The notes beneath the pieces are model-generated. The model ran no database searches. It was not told the origin of the DNA and saw only the letters and a program-made list of their open reading frames with translations. DNA of 45,057 nucleotides from an uncultured Eubacteriales bacterium (GTDB lineage Bacteria; Bacillota; Clostridia; Oscillospirales; Acutalibacteraceae): assembly GCA_934489895.1 (NCBI GenBank), contig CAKSST010000016.1, forward strand, positions 1-45,057, read 5' to 3'. Below, in pieces: positions 7,484 to 16,516 of this stretch; within the stretch, counting starts at the first letter, position 1; each line of letters begins with the position of its first letter. A program made the translations under genes and the position numbers.

Positions 7484-10400
7484 ATGAGCAACGTAAACGC
7501 AAAAAAACACAAGCAGATTATTCCCACTTACATTCCTAAAAAAGCAAACGATTTACCGATGTTCTTTGAGAATAAGCCTTATCAGGGCGCAAGCGGCAGA
7601 CTTTATCCTATCCCTTATTCTGATGGTATTACCGATGAGAAAAAGGATGTTGAGTATGATGTATTCACCCTTGAAAACGAATATATAAAAACTCAGGTTT
7701 TGCCTGCAATCGGAGGCAAAATTCTTAACGGTTACGATAAGGTTGGCAATCACGATTTTATTTATAACAATGAAGTTATCAAGCCGGCTCTCGTAGGCTT
7801 GGCTGGTGCTTGGATTTCGGGCGGTATTGAATTTAACTGGCCCCAACATCACAGACCGACTACATTTATGCCTTTAGAAACAGTTATTGAAGAAAATGCT
7901 GACGGTGGCAAAACCGTATGGACAGGTGAGGTTGAGCCTTTTAACAGAATGAAAGGTATGGTGGGAATTACTCTTGACAAGGGTAGAAGCTATATCAAGG
8001 CTAAAATCCGTGTTTATAACAGAACTGCATTCCCACAAATCTTTATGTGGTGGGCAAACCTTGCAGTTCCTGTAAACGATGATTACAGAACCATTTTCCC
8101 GCCTGACTGTGAATGGGTAAACGACCACGACCGTAGAGCCGTTCTCGAATGGCCTATCGCAAAAGGTGTATATAAAACCGCTCGTCCTTATGATTTTGGC
8201 GAGGGTACCGACCTTTCTCATTACAGCGCAGTAAAAGTTCCGTCTTCTTACCTTATTTCTCAAGGTCAGTCCGATATGGACTTTATCGCAGGTTATGATG
8301 TTGGTGTTAAAAAGGGTATTGCTACTGTTGCTAATCACCACATTTCTCCTGGTAAAAAGATGTGGCACTGGGGTATTGGCGATTTCGGTGATATGTGGTG
8401 TAATAACCTTACTGATGAAAATGGTCCTTATATTGAACTTATGACCGGTGTTTACACCGATAACCAACCTGACTTTACTTGGATTGCTCCTTACGAGTCG
8501 AGAGAGTTTGAACAATATTGGTATCCGATTCGTGATATTGGCGAAGTTAAGAACGCTACTATTGATGCGGCACTTAATATGGAAAAGCGTGAAGAAGGTC
8601 TTTTCTTTGGATTTAACGTAACAGGTGAATTTAAGAATGCTACTGTTCGTGTATCCGCTAAGGATAAGATTCTCTTTACTGAAACCCGCAATATGACACC
8701 TGATGTTTCCTATATAAAGACTATTGATATGGGAAATATTGATTTTAATGATATAACAGTTTCTCTTATCAGTAATGAGGGCAAAGTACTTGTTTCTTAT
8801 ACGCCTTATGTAAGAGGTCAGAAGCAGCCTATCGACCCACGTATGCCTGTAAAGCGTCCTTGCGAAATTGATACCGTTGAAGAACTTTATATCAATGGTT
8901 ACCACCTTGAACAGTACAAACAGCATAACTATAAACCCGAGGCTTACTATCTTGAGGGAATTAAGCGCGATGCCGGCGATATTCGTTGTAATACATCTAT
9001 GACTCGTCTTTGCCTTAAGAATGGCGAATTCCAGAAATGTGTTGAGTACTGTGACGTTGCAATTAAACGTCTTACAATGAGAAATGATCATCCTACAGAT
9101 ACAGAGGCTTTCTATCTTAAGGGCTTGGCTCTCGAATATCTTGGTAAGGACAAAGAGGCTTATGATATACTTTATAAGGCTGCTTGGAACTATACTCATA
9201 GAAGCGCTGCAATGTTCGAGCTTGCTTGTCTCGACTGTAAGAATGGCGAATATATTGCCGCTTTAGAAAAACTTGACGAGTCTATAGGTCTTAACTATGG
9301 TCATACTAAGGCTCAAAACCTTAAAACCGCAATTCTTCGTAGAATTGATAATAATGCAGCGAAAAAATTAGCAGAAGTAAATGTTAAAGATGATTTACTT
9401 GACCTTTTTGCGATGATAGAATATTCTCATTTTGAAAATATGGATGCGGATATTGCACAGTTTGCAGAAAAAGCAGAAAACATTATTGATGTTACTTGTG
9501 ATTATATTAAAGCAGGATTCTATGAAGATGCGCTTTATGCTCTTGATTTCTATAAGGGTGAATATCCGCTTGTTGAGTATTATAAGGCATTCTGCAAGAA
9601 GAACACCGCATTTATAAAAATTGCAGAGACAATGGATACAGGCTATTGCTTCCCATCACGCCTTGAGGATATAGATGTTCTTAAATACGCAATTGAAAAT
9701 GATAATACGGCGGCAAATGCTTGCTACTATTTAGGTTCTCTTTATTATGACCGTTTCCGTTACAGCGATGCCGCTGAAATTTGGGAAGAGGGTATTAAGC
9801 GCAGCAATACTCACGCTAAGATTTGGCGTAATTTGGCTCTCTATTATTTTGATAAAGCAGACAATGCACAAAAAGCAAAAGAATGTCTTGAAAACGCTCT
9901 TAAATATAAGAATGACCCAAGACTTCTTCTTGAATATGAGCAATTACTCAAGAATATGAACTACACACCTGAGGAAAGACTTGCGGTTTACGAAAAGTAT
10001 CCCGAACTTCTCGCAGAGCGTGATGATTGTTACCTCGATAAATTGACCCTCGTTTCACAACTTGGCAAATTTGAGGAAGCTATCGAATTAGCTCGCATTA
10101 AGCGTTTTCATATTTATGAGGGCGGTGAGGGTAAACTCACAAAACAACATGCTTGGATGCATGTTCTTTATGGTAAAGAACTTATGGAAAACGGCGATTA
10201 TGCTAAATCTGAGAAGATTTATTTTGATGGTGCGAATATGCCTAAGTCTTATGGTGAAGCAAAAACCTTCTTCAACCAAGAAGCACATATTTTCTATTAC
10301 TTAGGTTCACTTTATGAAAAGCAAGGCGAAAACGAAAAGGCTGAAAAAGCATTCGAAGAGGCTGCGATTTATAAGGCTGCAGTTTCTGAAATTTCACTTT

Positions 10401-10711
10401 TCCGTGCGTTAGCACTTAAGAAATTAGGTAATGAGCAGGAAGCAAATTTAGTATTAGATGAAATGCTTTCTGTTGCTGAAAACTTTATTGTTAATAAGGA
10501 CTTAAGAACCTATTATGGTGTTGGTTCGCCATCTCCAATGCCATTCGAATATAACATTGAAAAAAATAATCTTACCGATGGTTATATTCTTAAAGCGTTT
10601 GCTTTACTTGGTTTTTACAAGAAAGCTGAAGCAGTAGAGGCTATTGAAGAAGCAAGAAAACTTAATCCTTATGACTTTAGAATTTTTGCTTTTGAAAGAG
10701 TTATAAATTGA
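7484..10711 (+). CDS. DUF5107 domain protein with C-terminal TPR repeats (putative carbohydrate-active)
   Basis: A 1075-residue cytoplasmic protein without signal peptide. Residues about 45-320 match the DUF5107 type, a galactose-mutarotase-like beta-sandwich: IGGKILNGYDKVGNHDFIY, WISGGIEFNWPQHHRP, MWWANLAVPV. A second beta region follows to about residue 440. From about 500 to the end the chain is made of TPR-like helix pairs (for example AFYLKGLALEYLGKDKEAYD and AHIFYYLGSLYEKQGENEKAEKAF, given within 20-residue parts). Proteins of this build are found in carbohydrate-use loci, and the fold suggests a glycan substrate, but I cannot assign a reaction. The ATG follows GAGGGG. Its neighbours, an AraC regulator and a GH16 enzyme, support a role in oligosaccharide breakdown inside the cell. 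Confidence 0.85.
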   Translation: MSNVNAKKHKQIIPTYIPKKANDLPMFFENKPYQGASGRLYPIPYSDGITDEKKDVEYDVFTLENEYIKTQVLPAIGGKILNGYDKVGNHDFIYNNEVIKPALVGLAGAWISGGIEFNWPQHHRPTTFMPLETVIEENADGGKTVWTGEVEPFNRMKGMVGITLDKGRSYIKAKIRVYNRTAFPQIFMWWANLAVPVNDDYRTIFPPDCEWVNDHDRRAVLEWPIAKGVYKTARPYDFGEGTDLSHYSAVKVPSSYLISQGQSDMDFIAGYDVGVKKGIATVANHHISPGKKMWHWGIGDFGDMWCNNLTDENGPYIELMTGVYTDNQPDFTWIAPYESREFEQYWYPIRDIGEVKNATIDAALNMEKREEGLFFGFNVTGEFKNATVRVSAKDKILFTETRNMTPDVSYIKTIDMGNIDFNDITVSLISNEGKVLVSYTPYVRGQKQPIDPRMPVKRPCEIDTVEELYINGYHLEQYKQHNYKPEAYYLEGIKRDAGDIRCNTSMTRLCLKNGEFQKCVEYCDVAIKRLTMRNDHPTDTEAFYLKGLALEYLGKDKEAYDILYKAAWNYTHRSAAMFELACLDCKNGEYIAALEKLDESIGLNYGHTKAQNLKTAILRRIDNNAAKKLAEVNVKDDLLDLFAMIEYSHFENMDADIAQFAEKAENIIDVTCDYIKAGFYEDALYALDFYKGEYPLVEYYKAFCKKNTAFIKIAETMDTGYCFPSRLEDIDVLKYAIENDNTAANACYYLGSLYYDRFRYSDAAEIWEEGIKRSNTHAKIWRNLALYYFDKADNAQKAKECLENALKYKNDPRLLLEYEQLLKNMNYTPEERLAVYEKYPELLAERDDCYLDKLTLVSQLGKFEEAIELARIKRFHIYEGGEGKLTKQHAWMHVLYGKELMENGDYAKSEKIYFDGANMPKSYGEAKTFFNQEAHIFYYLGSLYEKQGENEKAEKAFEEAAIYKAAVSEISLFRALALKKLGNEQEANLVLDEMLSVAENFIVNKDLRTYYGVGSPSPMPFEYNIEKNNLTDGYILKAFALLGFYKKAEAVEAIEEARKLNPYDFRIFAFERVIN

Positions 10712-10753
10712 TTTTTTATAAAGCCAAAAGTATTATTAGAAAGGGTTTTGAAT

Positions 10754-11614
10754 ATGAAGAAATTTGAAGTTAAAGACCACGAGCCGAGTTATTTGCCCGA
10801 CGGGAAATGGAAACTTGTATGGGCAGATGAGTTTGACGGAACAGAGCTTGATAGAACAAAATGGGATTTCAGGTTAAAGTTTTGGGGAAAAGAATTTGAC
10901 GGATTTACAGATAAGGGCGTAGTTTTGGATGGCAACAGTCATATTGAACTGCATCGCACCGAGATTGACGGAAGATATGTATCGCCTCAGCTTCAAACAG
11001 GTTCGAATTCGTTTGATTATTTAACGGCGAATAAAAGCAATCCTTGGGGATTGGATGGTATATGGCCTCTTGAGGAATTGCCGGCACCAAAGTTTGTTCA
11101 CCGTTATGGGTACTATGAGTGTAGATGTAAATTTCAAAAATATCCCGAACTTATGTGGAGTGCTTTCTGGACACAATCTCCTACAATAGGTGCACGCTTT
11201 GAGCCTGAATGGTGCGGAATAGAATCTGACATAATGGAGTGCTTTAAAAAAGGAAAAGCAACTACGGGGAATATTAAGGGCGGATACGGCAAGCAGTTTA
11301 AGGACGAGGGAAGAGTAACATACGACATTGAAGAAACCGAAGACGGATGGCATTATTTTGGTATGGATTGGCAACCGGATGGATACGTTTTCTATTGTGA
11401 CGGAAAAGAGGTTTCAAGGTGTGGAGAAAACGTTTCTCACGTGCCTGAGTTTATTCTGCTCACAACAGAAATTCAGGGATATCGTTCAAGTGCCGAAAAG
11501 AGGGTTTTGTTAAACGGCGAAAGCGAAGACGCTGTTCCGTACGAAATAAAGGGCGAATTTGTCGATGATGCTTTTATAGTTGATTTTGTAAGAGTGTATG
11601 ACAAAATTAAATAA
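10754..11614 (+). CDS. GH16-family glycoside hydrolase (beta-glucanase/laminarinase-like), cytoplasmic
   Basis: A 286-residue enzyme with the GH16 catalytic pattern ExDxxE as E157-S-D-I-M-E162. In this family the first Glu is the nucleophile and the last is the acid/base, cutting beta-1,3 or beta-1,3-1,4 glucans or related glycans. Other family landmarks are LVWADEFDGTELDRTKW at the start, YGYYECRCKF, SAFWTQSP, WHYFGMDWQPDGYVFYCDG and the final FIVDFVRVYDK. There is no signal peptide, unlike most secreted GH16 enzymes, so it should act on imported oligosaccharides. ATG 10754 lies 8 bases after AAGGG; the in-frame TTG 10748 is too close to that site. It follows the DUF5107 gene by 42 bases, probably in the same transcript. 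Confidence 0.88.
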   Translation: MKKFEVKDHEPSYLPDGKWKLVWADEFDGTELDRTKWDFRLKFWGKEFDGFTDKGVVLDGNSHIELHRTEIDGRYVSPQLQTGSNSFDYLTANKSNPWGLDGIWPLEELPAPKFVHRYGYYECRCKFQKYPELMWSAFWTQSPTIGARFEPEWCGIESDIMECFKKGKATTGNIKGGYGKQFKDEGRVTYDIEETEDGWHYFGMDWQPDGYVFYCDGKEVSRCGENVSHVPEFILLTTEIQGYRSSAEKRVLLNGESEDAVPYEIKGEFVDDAFIVDFVRVYDKIK

Positions 11615-11648
11615 AATTGTCGTCAAATTTCGATAAATGAGGGGTTTT

Positions 11649-12524
11649 ATGAATAATTTGTTGTTGGAAGTGCCATTACAACCTGATTTTTCTGGGGATA
11701 TAATGTGCGGGAGTGATGAAATAGTAAACAAGTTTTACGAGCCGCTCAGACGGGCATATCCGAATTATATTTCCAGAACGATGATTGGCACCGACACATC
11801 GGGGCAATATCAAATGTGGTTATATGATTTTTGCCCTGAAAACTACGAAGTTTGTGTTTTTCTACAAAGTGGAGTTCATCCAATCGAAACAGAAGGGTAT
11901 CTCGGTCTTGCAAGAATTATGGAAATGATTGCAAAAAACGAATTGCCTGAACTACGTTCAAAGGTACGGTTTTTAGTTGTTCCTGTTGTAAGTGTATATG
12001 GTGTATCTAAAAAGGCAGAGGCAGACAGTATAATAAAACGTTATGATATCCCTCATAACTCACTAGGTATAAACAGCAACAGAGACTGCTACGAATGCAG
12101 ACTTAATGAAACTAAGAATGTTTTAAGCATTATTACAAAATACAAAGATATTATTGATTTTGGATTTGATTTGCACACAACAACCACAGAGGATTGGGGG
12201 GATTACCTTACTGTATATCCTGACAATCTACCGCATCGTAAAGAGTTTGTTTTACTCAACAATATGCTGCGTTCGCGCAACATAAAAGGAAGACCGGAAA
12301 GAATTGTCTATTCAGGAAGCTCTAGCGAATATCCAACAGGGTCGAATGCAAGTTCATATGCTTCGTATATAACACAAGAGATTGGCATACCGATGTGTAC
12401 GCTTGAACACTCCGATTTTGTTTTTGATTGCTCTCTTGGCACCTCTTTGGCAATCACGCGAGCAATCGAACTTTATCTTAATCATATAATGCTTGCGTTA
12501 GATTTTTATAAAAAGCGAAAGTAG
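11649..12524 (+). CDS. M14-like zinc carboxypeptidase/deacylase
   Basis: A 291-residue protein with the metal site of M14 enzymes: H77-P-I-E80 (SGVHPIETEG), third ligand H176 (FDLHTTTT), a substrate-binding N144-R145 (GINSNRD) and catalytic E253 (TLEHSD). There is no signal peptide or propeptide, so it works in the cytoplasm. Such proteins cleave C-terminal residues or N-acyl amino acids; the true substrate is unclear. ATG 11649 is chosen because AGGGG lies just before it, overlapping an upstream in-frame ATG at 11637 that has no ribosome site. It is 34 bases behind GH16 and is probably the last gene of the AraC-controlled set. Linkage to a glucan pathway suggests processing of a glycoconjugate or peptide, but this is inference. 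Confidence 0.8.
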   Translation: MNNLLLEVPLQPDFSGDIMCGSDEIVNKFYEPLRRAYPNYISRTMIGTDTSGQYQMWLYDFCPENYEVCVFLQSGVHPIETEGYLGLARIMEMIAKNELPELRSKVRFLVVPVVSVYGVSKKAEADSIIKRYDIPHNSLGINSNRDCYECRLNETKNVLSIITKYKDIIDFGFDLHTTTTEDWGDYLTVYPDNLPHRKEFVLLNNMLRSRNIKGRPERIVYSGSSSEYPTGSNASSYASYITQEIGIPMCTLEHSDFVFDCSLGTSLAITRAIELYLNHIMLALDFYKKRK

Positions 12525-12592
12525 TAAAAATCAAAATAGGTTTTAAACTCTTGAAAAAATACAGTTACATTTTTATACTATGATTTCAAAAC

Positions 12593-12618
12593 AAAAGTCA
12601 CACATCGTGTGCCTTTTT
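12593..12618 (+). terminator. terminator of the GH16/M14 transcript
   Basis: CACAC-ATC-GTGTG forms a small stem, extended by AAAAG/CTTTT across one mismatch, and ends in a T run about 70 bases after the M14 gene. The rest of the gap to 12710 holds AT-rich inverted repeats built from ATTCATTTTTCAT-like units, with no coding potential. Confidence 0.55.
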
Positions 12619-12634
12619 CACTTTCTATTATTCA

Positions 12635-12702
12635 CTATTCATTTTTCATCATTCGTTATTCATTAAAAAGGAACGGATTTTCGAATGAATAATGAAAAAT
12701 GG
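12635..12702. repeat. imperfect inverted repeat of ATTCATTTTTCAT type
   Basis: TTCATTTTTCATCATTCGTTATTCATT on the left (within 12638-12665) is partly complementary to CGAATGAATAATGAAAAATGG (12682-12702, read in parts). The A/T-rich palindromic stretch abuts the IS3 element and resembles a miniature repeat that may have served as its target. Function unknown. Confidence 0.4.
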
Positions 12703-12773
12703 AAGAAAGTTGTATAGTAAAAGTGGACACAGTGAAGAGTGAACGTTAAAATACATTCAGAGAGGTGTTCACA

Positions 12774-13067
12774 ATGAAACGAACTTTCAGTAAAGAATTT
12801 AAGGTCAAGGCGTGCGAGTTAGTATTAAAAGACGGGATTAAGCACGCTGTTGTGGCAGAAAAGATGGGCATTAATAAGATAATGCTCTACCGATGGATCG
12901 ATGAGTATGAAACTCATGGAGCAGAAGCCTTTGTGGGAAAAGGACATCAACGTTCAGAGGATGCAGAGCTCAGAAAACTCCGCAAAGAAAATGAACGATT
13001 GAAAATGGAGATGGAAATACTAAAAAAAGCAGCGGCATACTTTGCGAAACACCCGGCAGACGAGTAA
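12774..13067 (+). CDS. IS3-family transposase OrfA
   Basis: A 97-residue protein with a helix-turn-helix (residues about 10-45, FKVKACELVLKDG and INKIMLYRWIDEYE) and a leucine-zipper-like coiled coil (AELRKLRKENERLKMEMEIL) typical of OrfA. ATG 12774 follows AGAGAGG; the in-frame GTG 12765 overlaps that site. At 13022-13028 lies an A-AAA-AAA heptamer, where a -1 ribosomal frameshift would join OrfA to OrfB. The -1 frame indeed reads on as KKSSGILCETPGRRVKFAK, a normal OrfB start. Confidence 0.88.
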   Translation: MKRTFSKEFKVKACELVLKDGIKHAVVAEKMGINKIMLYRWIDEYETHGAEAFVGKGHQRSEDAELRKLRKENERLKMEMEILKKAAAYFAKHPADE

Positions 13068-13910
13068 AATTCGCAAAAACGGAGTTAAATAACTACAAAA
13101 CGAGTGAAGTATGCAAGCTGTTGGGTGTGTCCAGAAGCGAGTATTACCGTATTGCCAAAGAGCAAGATAGTGAAAAAAGGAACATGAAAAAGCAATAATT
13201 AATTGTTTTGAAAAGCACAAAGGCAATTATGGTAGAATACGAATTCGCAGAGAACTGCTTGGAAACGGCATTAATGTAAGCGAATACCGTATTGCAAGAA
13301 TACTTAATAAGAACGGTTTAGCCGCAAAAAGCGGCAGAACCGGTAAGCCGAGACCACCTAAACCAACAGAACAACAGTACATTGAAGAGAATTTAATAAA
13401 GAATAAGTCTGAGATAACAGTTGCAAATTATCTTTGGTGTTCGGATATAACCGAACTCAAATGTTATAGAAGCAAATTGTATGTTTGTGTGATTATAGAT
13501 GTAGCAACAAGACGAATCGTTGGTTGGAGCATTGCCAAAAACCAAACACAGAAATTGGTACAAGATGCATTGAAAATGGCAATAGGAAGAAATCCGAAAA
13601 GACCAAACGGTGCGGTGTATCATAGCGACAGAGGATGTCAATATACCGCTAAAAAAACAAAGCGCCTTGTTGAAGAAAACGGTTTTAGAAAAAGTATGTC
13701 ACGGCCAGGTATACCGAGCGACAATCAGCCGATAGAAAGTTTCTGGAAAACCCTCGAATGTGAGATGGCTGATATCAGCCATCTCACATTCGAAGAAGCT
13801 TCAAGAACAATTGTTGATTATATTGAACTTTATTACAATTCATAAAGACTGCATTCGGGTATTGGTTATTACATTTCAAACCAGTTTTTCACTCTTTTAT
13901 CTGTCCATTA
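13022..13910 (+). pseudogene. IS3-family transposase OrfB (DDE), two disabling mutations
   Basis: The -1 frame after the slip site encodes the OrfB N-terminus up to about 13180 (SEYYRIAKEQDSEKRN). Another frame then continues (EHEKAIINCFEKHKGNYGRIRIRREL), so one base has been lost. The catalytic core keeps WCSDITE, YHSDRGCQY and DNQPIESFW, giving the three acidic residues of the DDE triad. A TAA at 13843-13845 replaces the usual Lys codon in YYNS(K)RLHSGIGY; beyond it the frame is open to a final stop near 13910. The element cannot make full-length transposase by itself. Confidence 0.85.
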
Positions 13911-13968
13911 ATCTTGACAAGTTTCCGCTCTTTGTTTGCTGATGAATAATTAATAATTGGCTTCGCCC

Positions 13969-13997
13969 TTGCACCTCCAACGCTTTTATGCTAAAAT
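13969..13997 (+). promoter_or_regulatory. promoter for the YgjV-like gene
   Basis: TTGCAC (13969-13974) and TAAAAT (13992-13997) are spaced by 17 bases and lie 45 bases before the start codon. Confidence 0.65.
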
Positions 13998-14042
13998 TTA
14001 TCAAAAAAATAGTTTTTCATAATAAAATACAAGGAATGATAA

Positions 14043-14606
14043 ATGAAAATGAATATATTATCTTATTTTATGAGCACAATAGCACTTGCCCTATATTGCG
14101 GTAGCTATTTTTTTAACAATAAAAAGAAATATCTTGTTTTACAGTTGACCGGAAACGTTTTTTTATCATTGTCTTATTTTTTTATGGGTGCTTATTTTAC
14201 TATGGTTTCGGTTGCGATTGGAATAGGTCGGGGATTAATTTGTTATACATACGAAAAAAATGATAAAAAAGTACCTTGGTATATGATTTGGGGCTTATGC
14301 CTTGTAAACGTTTTAAGTTATGTAATAATAAACTATATCGTTTTGTCGGGAGCATCGTCGCCATGGGATGTTTTATATATGTTTGCATCTTGCATGTATG
14401 CAATCACGTTTGCTATGCGGAATATTACGCTAATGCGTTACATGGTATTAATCCCTCATTTAAGTGCAATTTTCTATAATTTGCTTGCAAAAGCTCCTAT
14501 TTCCTCGGCGATTTCTTATGGAATTGAATTTATAATTACAGTTGTTGCTATTATTAAATTTAGAATTCAAGAAAAACACAAAAGTGAAATCAAAATGACT
14601 CAATAA
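14043..14606 (+). CDS. YgjV-like inner membrane protein
   Basis: A 187-residue membrane protein with about six hydrophobic segments separated by short loops. It resembles the YgjV/inner membrane protein family: N-terminal YFMSTIALALYCGSYFFNNKK, then QLTGNVFLSLSYFFMGAYFT and GIGRGLICYTYEK. The family has no established biochemical role. AAGGA lies 7 bases before ATG 14043; an ATG two codons on is also possible. It is a single-gene unit between a promoter and a strong terminator, located just past the IS3 element. Confidence 0.75.
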   Translation: MKMNILSYFMSTIALALYCGSYFFNNKKKYLVLQLTGNVFLSLSYFFMGAYFTMVSVAIGIGRGLICYTYEKNDKKVPWYMIWGLCLVNVLSYVIINYIVLSGASSPWDVLYMFASCMYAITFAMRNITLMRYMVLIPHLSAIFYNLLAKAPISSAISYGIEFIITVVAIIKFRIQEKHKSEIKMTQ

Positions 14607-14672
14607 ATTATAAGTATATAGAAAATCGGTTTTTTTACCCAGTTCTTTTTCGTACAAGAAAGACAAGATTAT

Positions 14673-14712
14673 AAGTCGACATTTTCGAGCAATCGAAGAT
14701 GTCGACTTTTTA
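14673..14712 (+). terminator. strong rho-independent terminator
   Basis: A 16-bp stem (14673-14688 with 14693-14708, one G-U pair) with a GCAA tetraloop and a T-rich tail, 67 bases after the YgjV-like gene. Confidence 0.85.
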
Positions 14713-14814
14713 TGTCAGATCATATATTGAACGCATTCCAAATTGATTGTTTTCGCACAAATAATACGAATTACAAAGATTTGAGTGTTATAATTTGCGC
14801 AAAACATACTACAA

Positions 14815-15173
14815 CTCTTGGTCATTCCTGTGGCTGCGTTCCACTTTTCCGTTCTGCCAGGTTGTCTTCGGACGGATCGTCATGTGGACAATGTGAAGTT
14901 TGTAGCATAAAGCATCCAAAAGATGAACACATGTTGTCTTTTGCGTATGAGTAAATTTTCCGCCGTTGTCCGTCTGAATTATGTCCGGTGCATAGCCAAA
15001 GTAAATCATTGCAAGCTGCGCAAAGTCTACCGTACTGTAGTTGCTATTTTCCCTTGCTACTATATACATAGCGATTGAGACATTTTATTAGTTTGAGTGT
15101 GGTAGCTTTATTCTAATGAACTCAATCGCTTTTTTCTATACCTTTGGTCTCACATCAATTGTATACCTACAAA
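14815..15173 (-). pseudogene. transposase remnant, copy 1 (IS481/IS3-like DDE), internally deleted
   Basis: On the minus strand a fragment reads NSNYSTVDFAQLAMIYFGYAPDIIQTDNGGKFTH and on to NGKVERSHRNDQE (given in parts: IIQTDNGGKFTH, NGKVERSHRNDQE), which holds the second Asp and the Glu of a DDE integrase core. It is nearly identical to the longer copy at 20973-21576. Compared with that copy about 245 bases are missing at about 15055, between two TTTTCC stretches. The shared end is a non-coding segment with CTTTGGTCTCACATCAATTG (15143-15162). The stretch 14713-14814 has no recognised gene. Confidence 0.8.
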
Positions 15174-15200
15174 CTGAAAGCAGCACGGGAATTTTAGCCG

Positions 15201-15229
15201 TTGAAAAGGCGTTAAATGTGTGATATAAT
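15201..15229 (+). promoter_or_regulatory. promoter of the glycan cassette
   Basis: TTGAAA (15201-15206) and TATAAT (15224-15229) with a 17-base spacer lie just inside the end of transposase remnant 1 and 38 bases before the flippase start. This is the only clear promoter seen for the five-gene cassette. Confidence 0.8.
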
Positions 15230-15266
15230 CAATTAAACTTATGTTTGATTGTTGGAGTGTGACGGT

Positions 15267-16514
15267 GTGCAAAAAATTGTTTACAAGCTGCCCGAGAAAT
15301 CAGAAAAGAAAAATTTTATATTTAATATGATAGGCAGCCTTGTTAACGCAGCTGTTTCGGTTTTATTACTTGTTGTCACAAGCCATATTGTCGGCAACAA
15401 GGCAGCCGGCATTTTTTCGCTTGCATATTCTACCGCTCAAATGATGTACACGGTAAGCATGTTTGAAATGCGCAATATACAGGTTACCGACGCCAAAGGT
15501 GAATTTCCTTTTTCATGTGTTGAAATGTTCAGAATAATAACAACGGCAGCAATGTGGGTGTTTTTTGCCGTATTCTGTGCCGTGCGCGGGTACGGCGGTG
15601 AAAAGCTTGTTGTTATGATTGCGTTGACTCTTTATATGTCATTGCTTTCGTTTTCCGATCTTTTTCAGGGCAATATGCATATTAACGGTTATTTGAGTAT
15701 TGCGGGCAAATCGCTTGCCGGGCAGGTAGTGCTTGCAGCGACTGTTTTTTCCGTGGTGCTTTTTCTTACTAAAAAGCTATGGATATCTGTAATACTTATG
15801 ACTATTTCGGTCGCGTTATGGATAATTATTTACGATATTCCGTTTAATAATAATTTTGACGGGTTAAAGCCTCGATTTAATTTTACTGTTCAAAAAAATA
15901 TGTTTTTATGTGCACTGCCGCTTTTTCTTTCATCTTTTTTGCATCAATATATATTTAACGCGCCTAAATATGCTATTGACGCTGTGCTTACCGAGACGGA
16001 TCAGTCATACTATGGATATCTTGTAATGCCGGTATTTTGTATAAATCTTTTAAGTATATTTGTTTTCCGACCTCAGCTTATAGCACTTTCTAAAAATTGG
16101 GCTAAGCGTGAATTAAAGCCATTTAAAAAAACGGTTTTACTTCTTTATTTATGGATAGTGGCAGCAACAGCTGCGGTTTTAACCGCGGGGTACTTTTTAG
16201 GAATACCGTTGCTTGAACTGCTTTACGGAGTAGACCTTTTAGGTAAACGCGGCATATTTATGGTTCTGCTTTTAGCAGGCGGTTTCAGTGCGGCTTGCAC
16301 ATTGACGCTTACGCTTTTTACTACTATGCGTAAGCAACGGCTTTGTTTGATAGCTTATGCGGGAACATTCATATTTTCTATCTCTGTGCCTGAAATGATG
16401 GTAAGGACAATGGGCCTTATGGGTGCTGCTTCTGCCTATCTTTGTGAAATGGCATTGCTTTTTGCGGTGATGGCTGTAATGTTTATATTTATTTTGCAAA
16501 AAGAGGGAAAATAA
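15267..16514 (+). CDS. Wzx-like polysaccharide flippase (MATE/MOP superfamily)
   Basis: A roughly 415-residue membrane protein with about 12 hydrophobic segments. The first helix region (NFIFNMIGSLVNAAVSVLLLVVTSHIVG) followed by NKAAGIFSLAYSTAQMMYT is typical of polysaccharide flippases, which turn lipid-linked sugar units over the membrane. I chose GTG 15267 because GGAG is 9 bases upstream; the longer frame from TTG 15249 lacks a ribosome site. The next gene begins 2 bases after its stop, so translation is coupled. It heads a cassette with two glycosyltransferases and two other membrane proteins, which fits export of a surface glycan precursor. Confidence 0.8.
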   Translation: MQKIVYKLPEKSEKKNFIFNMIGSLVNAAVSVLLLVVTSHIVGNKAAGIFSLAYSTAQMMYTVSMFEMRNIQVTDAKGEFPFSCVEMFRIITTAAMWVFFAVFCAVRGYGGEKLVVMIALTLYMSLLSFSDLFQGNMHINGYLSIAGKSLAGQVVLAATVFSVVLFLTKKLWISVILMTISVALWIIIYDIPFNNNFDGLKPRFNFTVQKNMFLCALPLFLSSFLHQYIFNAPKYAIDAVLTETDQSYYGYLVMPVFCINLLSIFVFRPQLIALSKNWAKRELKPFKKTVLLLYLWIVAATAAVLTAGYFLGIPLLELLYGVDLLGKRGIFMVLLLAGGFSAACTLTLTLFTTMRKQRLCLIAYAGTFIFSISVPEMMVRTMGLMGAASAYLCEMALLFAVMAVMFIFILQKEGK

Positions 16515-16516
16515 AA

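Larger units (their letters stand above)
12711..13919 (+). mobile_element. IS3-family insertion sequence, inactive
   Basis: The left end TGTATAG...GTGGACA (12711 on) and the right end, read on the other strand as TGTCAAG...ATGGACA (13919 back), are imperfect inverted repeats beginning TG and ending CA. AGT flanks both sides (12708-12710 and 13920-13922), a 3-bp target duplication usual for IS3. The element is about 1.2 kb, the expected size, and carries orfA plus a damaged orfB. Confidence 0.85.

Noticed and set aside
7874..9199. Long open frame of 441 codons on the minus strand
   Set aside because: It lies entirely antisense to the DUF5107-TPR gene, whose codon pattern explains the lack of stops. 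Its translation shows no domain and has an odd composition rich in Ile, Asn and Cys.
14712..14954. Plus-strand 80-codon open frame over transposase remnant 1
   Set aside because: The opposite strand encodes recognisable transposase sequence, and the same shadow appears in copy 2.
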